Assembly (NCBI GenBank): GCA_963754955.1
Contig: CAVWHY010000001.1
Coordinates: 1 to 64,000 of the forward strand
From: CAVQJU01 sp963754955
GTDB lineage: Bacteria; Acidobacteriota; Vicinamibacteria; Vicinamibacterales; CAVVIG01
Direction of reading: 5' to 3'
Length of the DNA stretch: 64,000 bases
The notes below the pieces were generated by a model, which was not told the origin of the DNA, did no database searches, and was given only the letters and a program-made list of their open reading frames with translations. Position 1 is the stretch's first letter, and every line of letters begins with the position of its first letter. Positions 20,080 to 29,556 of this stretch are shown one piece after another. The translations under genes were made by a program, and so were the position numbers.

Positions 20080-20994
20080 CTAACGGTTCTTGCCTCTGCT
20101 GCCCGCTTCGGTGACCGACACAGTCTGCCCTCCGACGGTGACGGTCGTGGTCCGTGCTTTCGCTGCAGTGTTCGGCGTCGCGGAGAGAGTAATGGATCCA
20201 TTCCCGGATCCGGGCCCACCGGCGACTGTCAGCCATGCCGCATTGCTCGTCGCGCTCCAAGCACAGCCCGCAGGTGCAGTGATCGTCACGCTGCTAGGAC
20301 TCCCAGTTGTCGTCATCTTCACTGTGGAGGGCGACGCCGCGTACCCGCACGCGGCTGCCTGTGTCACCGTGACCGTCTGGCCCCCGACACTCATCGTGGC
20401 GCTCCGCGAAGTTAGCGCGGAATTGGCGGCGGCCGTCATCGTCACGCTGCCGTTGCCCGAGCCAGTTCCACCACTCGTAATACCTAGCCACATGGCACTG
20501 GTGGTCGCCGTCCACCCGCACCCCGGGCTTGTCGTGACGTACTCGAGGACCGTTCCCCCTGCGGCCGGTATGCCGGCGTTGAGTTGCGACACACCAAAGG
20601 TGCAACTCGTGAAGGCAAACGAGTCTGGGGAGATTGAGCTCGTGCCGCGTCCCCCAGGTCCAACAGCTGCGACATCCGCAGTGTAAGTCGACCCCGCCGC
20701 TAATGGCGTGCCGAACAGGGATGCCAAACTGACATAGATCGTACCGGTTCCGTCAGGAGTCGGCTTGCCAATTGAGACGCTCTGAATCGGCGCAGAAGCG
20801 CCACTCAAATAGAAGTCCATCTCGTAGTGATTGACCACCGGTGTTCCGTCCGAATAGGTCGCCGAGTGAGATGCAGATGCCCTGAAAGTGGCAGCCGTTG
20901 GATTCACGATGGTCTGCGCTGACACTGGCGCAACTGCCGCGAGGAACGTGATGCCTGACAAGAAAGCGAAGCGTCGACGCAGGGTGCGAACCAC
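20080..20994 (-). CDS. Secreted protein with BACON-type repeats
   Basis: An intact 304-residue protein with an N-terminal signal peptide (FAFLSGITFLAAVAPVSAQT). A fibronectin-like stretch comes first (YEMDFYLSGASAPIQSVSIG), then two BACON-like beta domains with the recurring C..WTATTSAMWLGITSGGTGSGNG and CAWSATSNAAWLTVAGGPGSGNG cores, each ending VGGQTVTVT. BACON domains bind carbohydrate or protein at the cell surface. Exported in Acidobacteriota-like style; the partner is unknown. It is undamaged among decayed neighbours. Confidence 0.82.
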   Translation of the reverse strand: MVRTLRRRFAFLSGITFLAAVAPVSAQTIVNPTAATFRASASHSATYSDGTPVVNHYEMDFYLSGASAPIQSVSIGKPTPDGTGTIYVSLASLFGTPLAAGSTYTADVAAVGPGGRGTSSISPDSFAFTSCTFGVSQLNAGIPAAGGTVLEYVTTSPGCGWTATTSAMWLGITSGGTGSGNGSVTMTAAANSALTSRSATMSVGGQTVTVTQAAACGYAASPSTVKMTTTGSPSSVTITAPAGCAWSATSNAAWLTVAGGPGSGNGSITLSATPNTAAKARTTTVTVGGQTVSVTEAGSRGKNR

Positions 20995-21512
20995 GCGGCT
21001 CCTCCATGGCGGGAAAGAAAGTTATGACCTGGCTGATGCGATTGCGGTGCCCGGCGCGGCCGAGCATGCACGAGGCTTGCCCGTTCGGTGCGCCTTGCGC
21101 CAGTGCGCACTTCTCGTTGTTACGTAAGGAGGTTTGTGGTCTTTAGGTGTTGGGGGGGCCGCAAGACCTGCAGACTGGCGTTACAACTTTGCCTCGACCG
21201 TTCACAACCTTGCCTCGACCGTTCACAACCTTGTTGGATCGAATGAGCGCGTGCCCGCGCCGACCCACCCGTAGGCTGTCGACGCGGGCTATGCTCCGGC
21301 GGCACGCCCGCGACCGCTGTTGGTGTGTCGTGGTTCGAGAGGTATCGCCAGCCGGGATGATGCTCTCCCGGCCTCGGACGAAGGGTTCGAACGCACGTTG
21401 AAGTCGCCGCACACCGGCGGCGACGAACATTCCATCGTCGGAATCGGCGCGCCGTCGCTCAATCGAGAAAAGGCCCGCGCCTTCATCGCCCATGGCACAC
21501 TGACCAGCGGGG
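20995..21512. other. Intergenic stretch with a 21-bp tandem repeat
   Basis: No convincing gene is seen. Positions 21,183-21,233 hold two and a half direct copies of a 21-bp unit beginning ACAACCTTGCCTCG. ORFs crossing it on the minus strand translate the repeat as VVNGRGK units and show no domain. Confidence 0.5.
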
Positions 21513-21747
21513 TCACCGTGCGGTCTCCTGCTCCTGCGGGTCATCCATCGGGATGACCGGCTTCAGCAGTTCGGCAGGGTCGAGTCCGAGCTTCCGTGCT
21601 AAACGGAGTCGCTGGTCCTCGGATGGAATGCCCTTGCCTGTTTCAAGCAGGGTGATGAACCACTGCCCGATGCGGACGTCGGGGTCGAGGCCGAGCTGTT
21701 CTTGGGAAAAGGTCTAACCCTCGGCGTTTGAATTCGAGCTCGGTCAT
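21513..21747 (-). pseudogene. XRE-type helix-turn-helix regulator, one frameshift
   Basis: It starts MTELEFKRRG. After a one-base shift near 21,715 it continues QLGLDPDVRIGQWFITLLETGKGIPSEDQRLRLARKLGLDPAELL, a complete XRE-type helix bundle, ending DDPQEQETAR before TGA. With the shift repaired it is about 77 residues. Such small repressors often sit on mobile islands next to the integrase, and it directly follows recombinase copy 2. Confidence 0.62.
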
Positions 21748-21837
21748 TGGGCGCACGGGACTGCTCCTTTCGAAAAGGCGCCAGCCCGTACGCGAAAAGA
21801 GGCCGACGCCGGATTTACAATCCAACGTCGGCCTCTT

Positions 21838-22063
21838 GAACACTTTCGGGCCGAATGGGTTTTCGATCGGCTCCAGCCGGCACGTCGCGTCGTCAAAATA
21901 GCCTAAATCGCAGTGCATGAAGGTGACGAGCCAGATGCGGTCGCCGACCTGAGTCACGCCTACGGTCTGTCCGGCGAACACGTGACTGAGATTGATCTCC
22001 CGGTTCTTGAAGCAAATCCGGCCGCAGTGGGTCACCGTGAGCGTGAGGTCGTGGAACGGATAC
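21838..22063 (-). mobile_element. IS481-type transposase C-terminal fragment
   Basis: YPFHDLTLTVTHCGRICF, then NREINLSHVFAGQTVGVTQV, IWLVTFMHCDLGYFDD and IENPFGPKV match the C-terminal tail of IS481-like rve transposases. The final residues of the family are lost. The fragment is joined in frame to the zinc-ribbon of recombinase copy 2 (FFYGCAG followed by YPFHD), replacing that protein's coiled coil and att-encoded end. Confidence 0.7.
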
Positions 22064-23137
22064 CCCGCGCAGCCGTAGAAGAACTTGCGGCTGGTGCCCT
22101 GACTGCGCGAGAGCGCCTTGAGGGAGCCTTGACAGCAGCCACAGATGGCCAGGTTCGTCAGCAGATACTTGGAGACGTTTCCGACCGCCGGCCGCCCCAC
22201 CGGCCGGCCCGCCGCCGTATGCTGCATAAAGAGCGAGCGAGCCGCCGCTAACCGCTGATGCGAGGCCTCCCAGAGGTCATCGCTGACGATGCGGAGTGCA
22301 GGCGCGGGCCGGCGAATCCAGTCGGACTCCGGCCGGGCGGCCTGTCGCTTCCTGCCCCACTTGTCTCGCTTGGCTGTTTGCGCCCACACGATCTGCCCGC
22401 GATACAGTTCGCGATGGAGAACTTCCCGAACAGACGTCGGCGCCCAGGATTGCGAGCGCCCTTGTTGGGCCCGCGGGGACAGGCGCCCTCCTCGTTGAGC
22501 CGCTTGGCCATGACCGAAGTCCGTACCCCTCCGCCGAGAGTTGGAAGATCCGCCTGATGGCCGCGGCCTCGATGTGGTCGATCCGTCGCTCCACGTGCGA
22601 TCGCTGGCCGCTCGCGTCTCTCACGTCGATGTTGTCGTAGCCGAAGGTTTTTCCGCCGCACACATGGCCGGCCTTCGCCTTCCGCGCCATGGCGTCATAG
22701 GTCCGCTGCTGCGCCTTCTCGCGCTCGAGGTCCGCCGCGAACGTCACCGCGCCTAGGAGAAACTCGTCCGTTGCGCTCTCGAGCAGGACTTCGCGATCCT
22801 CCAGATAACTAAAGCAGCGCACGCCCGCGACAGACAACTGCTTCGGGGCATACGCGGTCTCGATCTGCTCGCGCCCGAGTCGCGAGACTTCGGACATCAC
22901 GAGCACGTGAAACGGCGCTCGAGGTTTCAGCGCGTTGAGCAGTCGGACAAAGCCCCGCCGATTCGCAAACTCGGCGCCGGAGACCCCGTCATCAACGTAG
23001 ACGTGCGCGTCGTCCACCATCCAACCCTTGCGATTCGCGTACGCCCGCGCGTGCTCGATTTGCCTCGCGACCGACTTCTGATCGTCCGCGAGTCCTGACT
23101 GTTCTGTGGACTTTCGACAATACACCGCTGCCAGCAT
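22064..23137 (-). pseudogene. Large serine recombinase, copy 2 (frameshifted; C-terminus replaced)
   Basis: The N-terminus reads MLAAVYCRKSTEQSGLADDQ, with EVSRLGREQIETAYAPKQ, GGKTFGYDNIDV and HVERRIDHIEAAAIRRIFQL. Shifts near 22,515 and 22,470 precede the recombinase core (KRDKWGRKRQAARPE, then LTNLAICGCCQGSLK). At SRKFFYGCAG the reading frame passes into an IS481-like tail, so the coiled coil and the tRNA-derived end are lost. The resolvase part is nearly identical to copy 1. Catalysis may be lost because of the shifts. Confidence 0.83.
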
Positions 23138-23430
23138 GTGATCCTCTCGAGAGGTCCAGAAGGTCTGACTGCTAATGGGAAAATGCAGGCAGGCCGCCCG
23201 ACCGCTTATCCCGGTTGACGGTTTAGAGGGCCGGCTGGCGTTGGTCGCGCTAGTCGGTTCCTCGCTACTCGTGGTATCCCGTACCACACGTTACTCCGAC
23301 GTTGCCGAGAATTGACACCGTCGAGTTTTTTTTGGCCAGACCAGCGCTTACAGTCATCGTCGAGATCCTAAACGGTTGTTGTGGGTTGCGAGCCTATGAC
23401 GCCGAATGATCCTCAAAAGGAGATGATGAC

Positions 23431-23721
23431 GTGACCCTCACCGCCGACGAAGTCGCGATGTTCTACAACATTTATTCCTACGCCGCGCGTGTTGACTGGG
23501 CGTGCTACGAGTCCTTTCGCGTGCGCATCTTGGCAGAAGGGGCAGAACAGACCGCACCGCCTCTCGAGGCGGACACGCCAGCGTTGAACGACGCAGGCAG
23601 CCCCTCTCATCTGCCTCCCGCTCCGTTCCCAGATCGAGGCGGGCTCGTATCTCTCACTGAGATGCCCAAAATTCTGTGGAAGCTCACCAAGTCTCTCGAG
23701 GCGCGCCAGCCACCTCATTGA
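23431..23721 (+). CDS. Hypothetical protein (96 aa)
   Basis: The GTG start follows AAAAGGAG. The product begins MTLTADEVAMFYNIYSYAAR with alternating aromatic residues, is acidic in the middle and ends LWKLTKSLEARQPPH. No domain is recognised. The clear ribosome site supports a gene; it is upstream of the TM microprotein at 23,899. Confidence 0.5.
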   Translation: MTLTADEVAMFYNIYSYAARVDWACYESFRVRILAEGAEQTAPPLEADTPALNDAGSPSHLPPAPFPDRGGLVSLTEMPKILWKLTKSLEARQPPH

Positions 23722-23898
23722 CGATGGTCGGCAGTTCCAGTTCTATCTGTTTATGCCTTTTCTCGTATCAGCAATTTAATGGACATGACCAGCCTCAGTC
23801 AGGGCAATCGCTATTACAAATACAGAAGGCGATTGTCTTGTTGGCAAACCCAAATCTCCTTGATACGCTGGGCGAGGCTCCCGTCAATGAGGTGAGGT

Positions 23899-24030
23899 AT
23901 GTTTAGTTCACTCGGCGCCGTTGCGCTCGCGCTCGTCCCGGTGTACCTGACCTACAGGGTTTGGCAGCACTACCGCTACACGAAGTCTTTGGAAAAGACG
24001 CTGACCGAACGGACTCACACTTCACATTAG
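23899..24030 (+). CDS. Single-TM microprotein (43 aa)
   Basis: ATG follows GAGGTGAGG. The product MFSSLGAVALALVPVYLTYR has one N-terminal helix, then a charged cytoplasmic tail (HYRYTKSLEKTLTERTHTSH). It belongs to the same class as the other one-helix peptides of the array, and lies just before P2 copy B in the opposite direction. Confidence 0.5.
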   Translation: MFSSLGAVALALVPVYLTYRVWQHYRYTKSLEKTLTERTHTSH

Positions 24031-24135
24031 CCACGCGGGATCGGAACGGCCGAACTACGCGAGGTCCGTGCTGACGGCGGGGTCGAAAGCATCCCGTGTG
24101 CGCGTCGTCCGATAGCCACTCGTCCGGTTGGGGCA

Positions 24136-24447
24136 TCACGCCCTGCCCGTCTCGCCGGCGGCGTCAGCCCAGCCGGTTCGTAGCAGATCCTGCTTCGTGC
24201 TCGTCGCGACGAAGCGCGCGAGGGTTTCGTCCGCGCAGTGGCGCGAGAACAGCGGTTCTCCGTTTTCGAGCAACATGACGTCCCATCCGGCGCCGGCCTG
24301 GGTGTTATCGCGTAGCTCGCACGACTGCACCCGTCCGTTCGCGTGCCGCAGCCGCCAGACTTCTTCGCCGGGTCGTGGCGTACGGGCCGCTGCCCGCTTC
24401 GCGTTGAACAGCAGCGCCGCTTGATCGCGCGGGCTCGTATCGCTCAC
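24136..24447 (-). CDS. Passenger family P2 protein, copy B, 103 aa
   Basis: GTG start. It reads MSDTSPRDQAALLFNAKR, GEEVWRLRHANGRVQSCELRDN, GWDVMLLENGEPLFSRHC and KQDLLRTGWAD, and is strongly similar over its whole length to copy A at 18,311. Gene order differs here: no intact recombinase is adjacent, suggesting it belonged to a lost or rearranged unit. Confidence 0.75.
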   Translation of the reverse strand: MSDTSPRDQAALLFNAKRAAARTPRPGEEVWRLRHANGRVQSCELRDNTQAGAGWDVMLLENGEPLFSRHCADETLARFVATSTKQDLLRTGWADAAGETGRA

Positions 24448-24456
24448 TGAGCTTGC

Positions 24457-25902
24457 CTATTTCTTCCCCGTAAACTCTATCGCACCGATGTCACAGCCGT
24501 GGCGCCGGGGAGTACCAATCTGATCCCGCTTGGGACACACCGAGTCATTCCCTGTATTAACTGCCTGACTCGTCGGCAGGAGTGGATAATGCGGATGACC
24601 TGGCACTCCATCGTCTGTGAACGCGTCCAATCCGGCGTCACCTGTCCGATCGCCAGGCTGGAACGACACGTCGCATCCCGTCACGTCGCTGATGATGTTG
24701 TTCCCGAGCGACGTGATGCGACCGGTGCAGTCAAAGGTACGCGTTTGATCGGGAGCGTGCACGAGAATCGTGTTTGCCAGGAGCATGACCGCGGCGTCAC
24801 CGAAGGACGCGATTGTTACCGCGGCAGCAGTCGGAGTCGCGAGTGAATCGGCGAATGTGGTGTTGGTAAGCAAGAAGTGACCGGTGTTGCCGATGGTTTC
24901 GGTAGCGTTTTGAGTAAAGGTCGTATTCGTCACCTCTACCGAACTTGCACGGTTAGAAATTGCCCCAGTTCCTCCCAGTAGTGGGCTAGACCGGTTTCCG
25001 ATGAACGCGCTGTTCGTGATCACGAGCACTCCACGCTCTTGAATGACGACGGCTCCGGCGCTGTCTCCAAGATTGCCCTCAAACGTCGTGCCGTCGATTG
25101 AGGCGGTGCCACCGAACAGAGTGACAGCGCCATCCGTCGCACCATTATTGGCAAAGCGGCTCTTACTAATACGTACCGTTCCTGACGAGCTTAATAACCC
25201 GCTTCCCTCAAATGCTCCATTGTGTTCGACGAGACAGTCCGTGAGAATCAACTGACCGTCCGTATTGCTGAGAGCCCCTCCCCCGCCACCGCTATTGTTC
25301 GCGAATGTGCTCCGTAACACGGTCGTCACGCCGTGGTTGTTCGCGACGGCTCCGTTCCGCTATTGCGAGTAAAGGTACTGTCGGTCACGGTCAGCACACC
25401 GCCTTCATTGAGAATGGCGCCGACTCTGCTCGAGAGCACGACTCACGTTGTCGGCAAAGGTACTGCGGGCGATCGTTGTCTCGCCCCTATTAAGAACCCC
25501 AGCGCCGCCTGAAGCGTTGCCGTTGCGGACCGATACGTCTTCGAGGGTGAGGTGCCCGCCGATTGCCACATGGAACAATCGGAACGCCGGAGCGCCCGCC
25601 GCTCGGACGATGTCCGCGTGCTCCTGGGACGCGGCAATCGTCAGGACGCTGGTGATGGAAGGGAGGCCATTCGGCCCATCAGCATCGTTGTTGACGTCGA
25701 TAATCGTGTATGTACCTCCTTCCAGTTGGATCGTATTCTTGGGGCGACCATTCGAATTAGCCTGGTCGATCGAATCGATCAAACACGCGACATCGCCTGC
25801 CGCACAGTGGAACGTCTTAGCGCCCGCGGCATGCGGTAGCAGCAATGTGGTCAGAGTCACCGCCGCCATCATCGCCGGGTGGCCTTTGCCGAACAGTCTC
25901 AT
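24457..25902 (-). pseudogene. Secreted right-handed parallel beta-helix protein, frameshifted
   Basis: The signal peptide (MAAVTLTTLLLPHAAGAKT) precedes a CSLREA-like opening (CLIDSIDQANSNG). A long series of beta-helix coils follows, with recurring S.F..N. and T.F.GN. motifs (STFADNVS, STFANNSGGGGGALSN, SRFANNGATDGAV, TTFEGNLGDSAG), then a C-terminal QPGDRTGDAGLDAFTDDG. Shifts at about 25,430 and 25,335 split it into two ORFs. Such proteins are surface or secreted adhesin/lyase-like; no catalytic residues can be assigned. Confidence 0.75.
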
Positions 25903-25948
25903 AGTCCCTCCTGTGCCGGGGTATTCACTCCCGTTAACCGAGGTGACT

Positions 25949-26278
25949 CTATCGGATCGGACCGCGTGTGCCTAACAGAAAGGCCATCTGCCGAGAAATG
26001 ACCGTGATTTGACTCAAAGGTCGCCATGAGTGAACGGTCGCGGCGGTCGAGGCAGTCATTCTCGAAACGAGACTCTCTTGCTCAACTCTCGTCATGCCCG
26101 ATCGCGTCGTTCGCCGCCATTGGAGCGCCATAGGTCCGTCCATCCACGGTCGCCGTGCCCCTGGCTGAATCCGCCAGCCGTGTGTCGTCAACGTTGCCGG
26201 CAATAGCCGGCACCGACACCAGCGCGTAATCCTGGCCGGCGGGCAGCCCCAGTAATCCGCCAGTTCGCGCGTGCTCAT
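25949..26278 (-). CDS. Helix-turn-helix (excisionase/MerR-like) protein
   Basis: The frame starts MSTRELADYWGCPPARITRW, then CRCRLLPATLTTHGWRIQPGA. The first 35 residues have the winged-helix pattern of AlpA/excisionase proteins (selector helix RITRWCRCRLLP, wing THGWRI). The remaining 70 residues are low in recognisable structure and may be a shifted tail. A sequence relative lies at 19.75-19.83 kb. A role in island excision or gene control is inferred only from fold. Confidence 0.5.
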   Translation of the reverse strand: MSTRELADYWGCPPARITRWCRCRLLPATLTTHGWRIQPGARRPWMDGPMALQWRRTTRSGMTRVEQESLVSRMTASTAATVHSWRPLSQITVISRQMAFLLGTRGPIR

Positions 26279-26470
26279 CCCGTCGTATCCGCTCCCACAA
26301 TCCAAACAAAAGACCAACGGCCTGGGGCGCACAACACTGGTAGACATTCCAGCGCCCCCAACCCTAGGCCACGAACGAATGGGGGCAGTCTTTACTTCGT
26401 CAACTTTGGGGCGAGCGCGACTGTCTCGGATTTCCACGCCTCGACGGCCGACTCGGTCCCCAGGGCGCGC

Positions 26471-26891
26471 GTGAGGCCATTGCCGCGAATCGTCCGGACC
26501 ATCTTCGCCCAGCCCGACCATGCGTCGGCGCTCGCGCAGCTCCGCAAGGTCGCCGATGGCCTGCGCCCGCGCTTTCCGCGTGCCGCGGCGCTGCTCGAAG
26601 ACGCCACCGAGGACATCCTCGCGTACCGGCATTTGCCCCTGGAGCATCAGCGCCAACTCCACAGCACAAATCCGCTCGAGCGCCTCAACAAGGAAATCAA
26701 GCGCCGCTCGAACGTCGTCGGGATCTTCCCGAATCCCGCGGCGGTGATTCGGTTGGTGGGCGATTCTGCTGGAGCAGGACGATGAATGGACCGTCGCGGA
26801 GCGGCGTTACTTCAGCGCCGACTCGATGAAGCAGCTGACGACACCGACGCTGTCGACGACGGCGCAGGAGATCTTGGCCGCGATTGCGTAA
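26471..26891 (+). mobile_element. IS256-family transposase, C-terminal fragment with one frameshift
   Basis: IRTIFAQPDHASALAQLRKV, then YSTNPLERLNKEIKRR-type text (HSTNPLERLNKEIKRRSNVV) and IFPNPAAVIRLVG are hallmarks of mutator/IS256 transposases. After a shift near 26,757 the frame continues LLEQDDEWTVAERRYFSADS to TAA at 26,889. The N-terminal two thirds, with the DDE core, are absent. The pieces at 27,030-27,055 could be the right end. Confidence 0.82.
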
Positions 26892-27177
26892 GGCAGGCAC
26901 ACGCGGGGTGGGCGCTTGTGGGAAAGCCGCTCTTCAGGGTTTTCCAAGAGGCGGTGGACGGTGTTTTTCCGTCCACGGCCTCGGCAGTGTCCACGCCGTC
27001 TTCGAACTCACGAACGAGGCGACCGAATTTCCACCACTTGACGGGACACTACCTCCCGAGGATCGCGCTGTTGGTCACGATAGTCATTGACATGTTGCCG
27101 GCGCCACGCCATTGTGAGCGCCGCGCCGAGCTGACGCACGATGAGCGCGCGCACGTCGGCAGGCAGGTCGCGGACCA

Positions 27178-27396
27178 TTAACGCGCGCTCCGGATTTCGA
27201 TAGACGTGCCGCGGTTGAACAGCACGTCCTCCGACTCCTTCAGCACGTTGGCGAGCTTGCGCCGCTCGTCGGCGGTGGCATGCACCCAGCCGTTCAAAAT
27301 GCTCGACAGTCGATTCTCAGGAACGTTGGAGAGTCTGGAGACCGCGCGCTGCGAGAGTTGCCGCTGAAGTAGGACGGCTTTAAGACCAAGCAACAT
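27178..27396 (-). CDS. XRE-family helix-turn-helix regulator (72 aa)
   Basis: The product is MLLGLKAVLLQRQLSQRAVS, then RLSNVPENRLSSILNGWVHA and RKLANVLKESEDVLFNRG, a compact HTH_3 domain with the selector helix around PENRLSSILNG. GGGAAAGG lies before ATG. A near-palindrome lies 12 bases upstream of the start, consistent with self-repression. Confidence 0.72.
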   Translation of the reverse strand: MLLGLKAVLLQRQLSQRAVSRLSNVPENRLSSILNGWVHATADERRKLANVLKESEDVLFNRGTSIEIRSAR

Positions 27397-27407
27397 AGAT
27401 CACCTTT

Positions 27408-27429
27408 CCCAAGAAAAACTTCTCTTAGG
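27408..27429. promoter_or_regulatory. Candidate operator of the XRE regulator
   Basis: On the minus strand CCTAAGA, eight bases, then TCTTGGG form an inverted repeat with one mismatch, placed just before the regulator's ribosome site. Size and location suit an autoregulatory operator. No experimental support. Confidence 0.4.
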
Positions 27430-27475
27430 ATGAGACCTACTGCTGCTGCTTCGCTAGGATGGGAAACTGGTGCGG

Positions 27476-28700
27476 TTAGGCGTCCTGCTTATCTAGGTTC
27501 CTGATCAGCACGAACTGGGAACGGTAGTATCGACCGTAGCCGTCGGACTTCAGCCTCTTCGCGACTCGTTTGTACGAATCCTTGATCGTGAGGATGTCCC
27601 ACACGAGGACGCCCCGGTAGATCGGTCGCCGCAGCACAGCGCGAATCGTCCCCGGGGCCCAGCCGGCCGGTCGGCCGCGTTGCGGCCGCGGGGACGGTAC
27701 GCCTTGGGCGTTCAGCGCGTGGGCGATCTGCTTGAACCCGTCGCCCTTCGCGTAGCGCTGGTAGATGTCCAGCACGACGGCGGCTTCGGCCGCGTTGATG
27801 CAGCGCTCCAACGTGCCCCTGCACGCGGACGCTGTCGTAAGGTACGCGCCGTGATCGAGGAGAACCTTTGCGATGCGCTCAAACTTGGGGGTATCGAAGA
27901 GCCAGTCGCCGCCGTGGCCGGTTGCGGCAAAGTCGAGCGGCGTCCATCCTTGCGGCGAGTTCGGCAGGAAGGTCCCGCCGTGATAGAGGGAGAGGGCTGC
28001 CTTGCAGTTGACGTCCGCGCCGTGATCGAGCAGCCACTTCGTGATCAGCAGGGCACCGTGACACACCGCCTGATGGAGCATCGTCATGCCGTTGGCCTGG
28101 GTGATCTCCGCTAGCTTGCTCGGGATGTTCGTCGAGTACGGTGCAGAGTGCTTCCTCATTGCCGCACTTCGCGGCCCGCTCTAATTTGCGGGCGGCTTCG
28201 GTGGGACCTTGAGGCCCGCGTTCTCCGCGCGTCGTACGAGCCGCCTGGATCGCGTCAACGATCTCGTCGTAGCCGCGGTCCCGCGCGATCGCGTAGGGGC
28301 TTGTCCATATACCGCGTCCCGGATCGGCTCCGAATTCGAGCAGCAGTTTGGTCATCGAGAGATCGCGCTTCAGGACGGCGATTTGCAGGCGCGCATCTCG
28401 CCACGGCCGAGCTCGCGCCGACGCGTGAGAAGTTCGTGTACCTCCGTGAGATCGCCGCGTTGGGCGGAAAGATGCAGTGTCGTGGAGGCGACGGCGTCGA
28501 CGGCGGCGTTCAGCTTGAGCCAGCGTTCGAAGCCGTAAGAGCGCGCGAGGACGAACTGGGCGTCGTACGGTCTGCCGCGTGAATTCGGGCGCGGCCTCCT
28601 TCTCCAAGGTCCTCGGGAGCTTGAAGCCTTTTTGCGTCCCGCGCCTGGCCGCCTGCCACCTCTCGGCATACCAGACCACCTCTCGCCATCTCTCGTCGAG
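27476..28700 (-). pseudogene. Ankyrin-repeat protein fused in frame to a serine-recombinase fragment
   Basis: The upstream part (28,700-28,160, shifted more than once) holds AQFVLARSYGFERWLKLNA, LHLSAQRGDLTEVHELL, LKRDLSMTKLLLEFGADP and AIARDRGYDEIVDAI, typical ankyrin units. The 27,476-28,159 frame continues with MTMLHQAVCHGALLITKWLL and LDHGADVNCKAAL. After GTLERCINAAEAAVVLDIYQ it becomes a recombinase domain: GDGFKQIAHALNAQGVPSPR, then PAGWAPGTIRAVLRRPIYRG. The join is at about 27,810. The ankyrin end and the recombinase start are both missing, so this is a deletion or recombination product. Confidence 0.7.
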
Positions 28701-28759
28701 CTTCCCTCATTGAATCGCTAGATGCAGTACGCTACGCTTCAGCTTCATTAACGTCTCCT

Positions 28760-28957
28760 ATGCCCTTCCGTGACTGGCCATCGGTCACCGTCTGTCCGGC
28801 TTGTCAGCAGCCGACCGGCCGATTCCTTGACGCCGTCAGTCTAGAAACCAAAAAGCCGCATTACCGCTGCGAGCGGTGCGCGCATACGTGGATTCCAGAT
28901 CAGATACCCAGCCCTATTCGTCGGAATCCGCCCTCGCCAGGCGGTGTAGTGCCGTAG
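28760..28957 (+). CDS. Zinc-ribbon microprotein P3-d (65 aa)
   Basis: MPFRDWPSVTVCPACQQPTG, then HYRCERCAHTWIPDQIPSPI: two CxxC knuckles 27 residues apart with the aromatic HxW after the second. It is oriented away from the ankyrin pseudogene. Same minimal zinc-ribbon class as the others in the array. Confidence 0.62.
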   Translation: MPFRDWPSVTVCPACQQPTGRFLDAVSLETKKPHYRCERCAHTWIPDQIPSPIRRNPPSPGGVVP

Positions 28958-29556
28958 CCCCGACCATAACTGTACCAATTCCGGCAGTTTATTGAGGTTA
29001 ACTCGACCGCCGACGGCTGATTTATTGCCTGCCTTTATCAACTCCCCACCCGCAGGTCTGGACTCTAACCGATTCAGGCCCACCTCGCCGACTGCCGATC
29101 CCGCGCACGCCGCAAAATTTTCAGGGCCCGTCCTGGCGGCCTTGCCGGAGAACGACCGCCCAGCACACGCAGCGGATGGGGCCCCATAACCGGGGGGCCT
29201 TCGTGAGTGGTAAATCGATCTCCAAGGGACCCCGTCTTCTCGAACCGGGGGCCTCGGCGGTTAGTGACGTGCCTCGCGATGCATAACCGGCGATGCATAT
29301 CGCCACTTTCGCTATGCGCCACACAACGGCTTAGGCTGTGTAAATCCTTGTAAGTAGAGATCTTGTGTCCGATAACGGATGCTATGTGAACCCTAGCGGA
29401 TTGATGCCAAGCGTAGGCGGGGACACCGTGGGGCCCGCCGACTAGAGGGTGGCGAGGCAGGCTCGGACGCGCGGTCCATCCCAGTGATTGCTGTCAGCGT
29501 GGCGTGACACGCGACGTGAGCCGGTTTCCCGCTCCATGTCGCATTCCTGAGTACCG
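28958..29556. other. Gene-poor stretch, no confident feature
   Basis: No ORF with a domain is seen. A short GC-rich hairpin (GGCCCC, six bases, then GGGGCC-type) lies near 29,180-29,200 and might end transcription of P3-d. The rest appears to be spacer or decayed DNA. Confidence 0.4.

Noticed and set aside
24499..24846. Plus-strand ORF opposite the beta-helix gene
   Set aside because: No ribosome site and no domain; the minus-strand beta-helix coils explain the region.
29074..29324. Minus-strand ORFs in the gene-poor stretch at 29 kb
   Set aside because: Low-complexity translation, no ribosome site, and no relation to neighbours.
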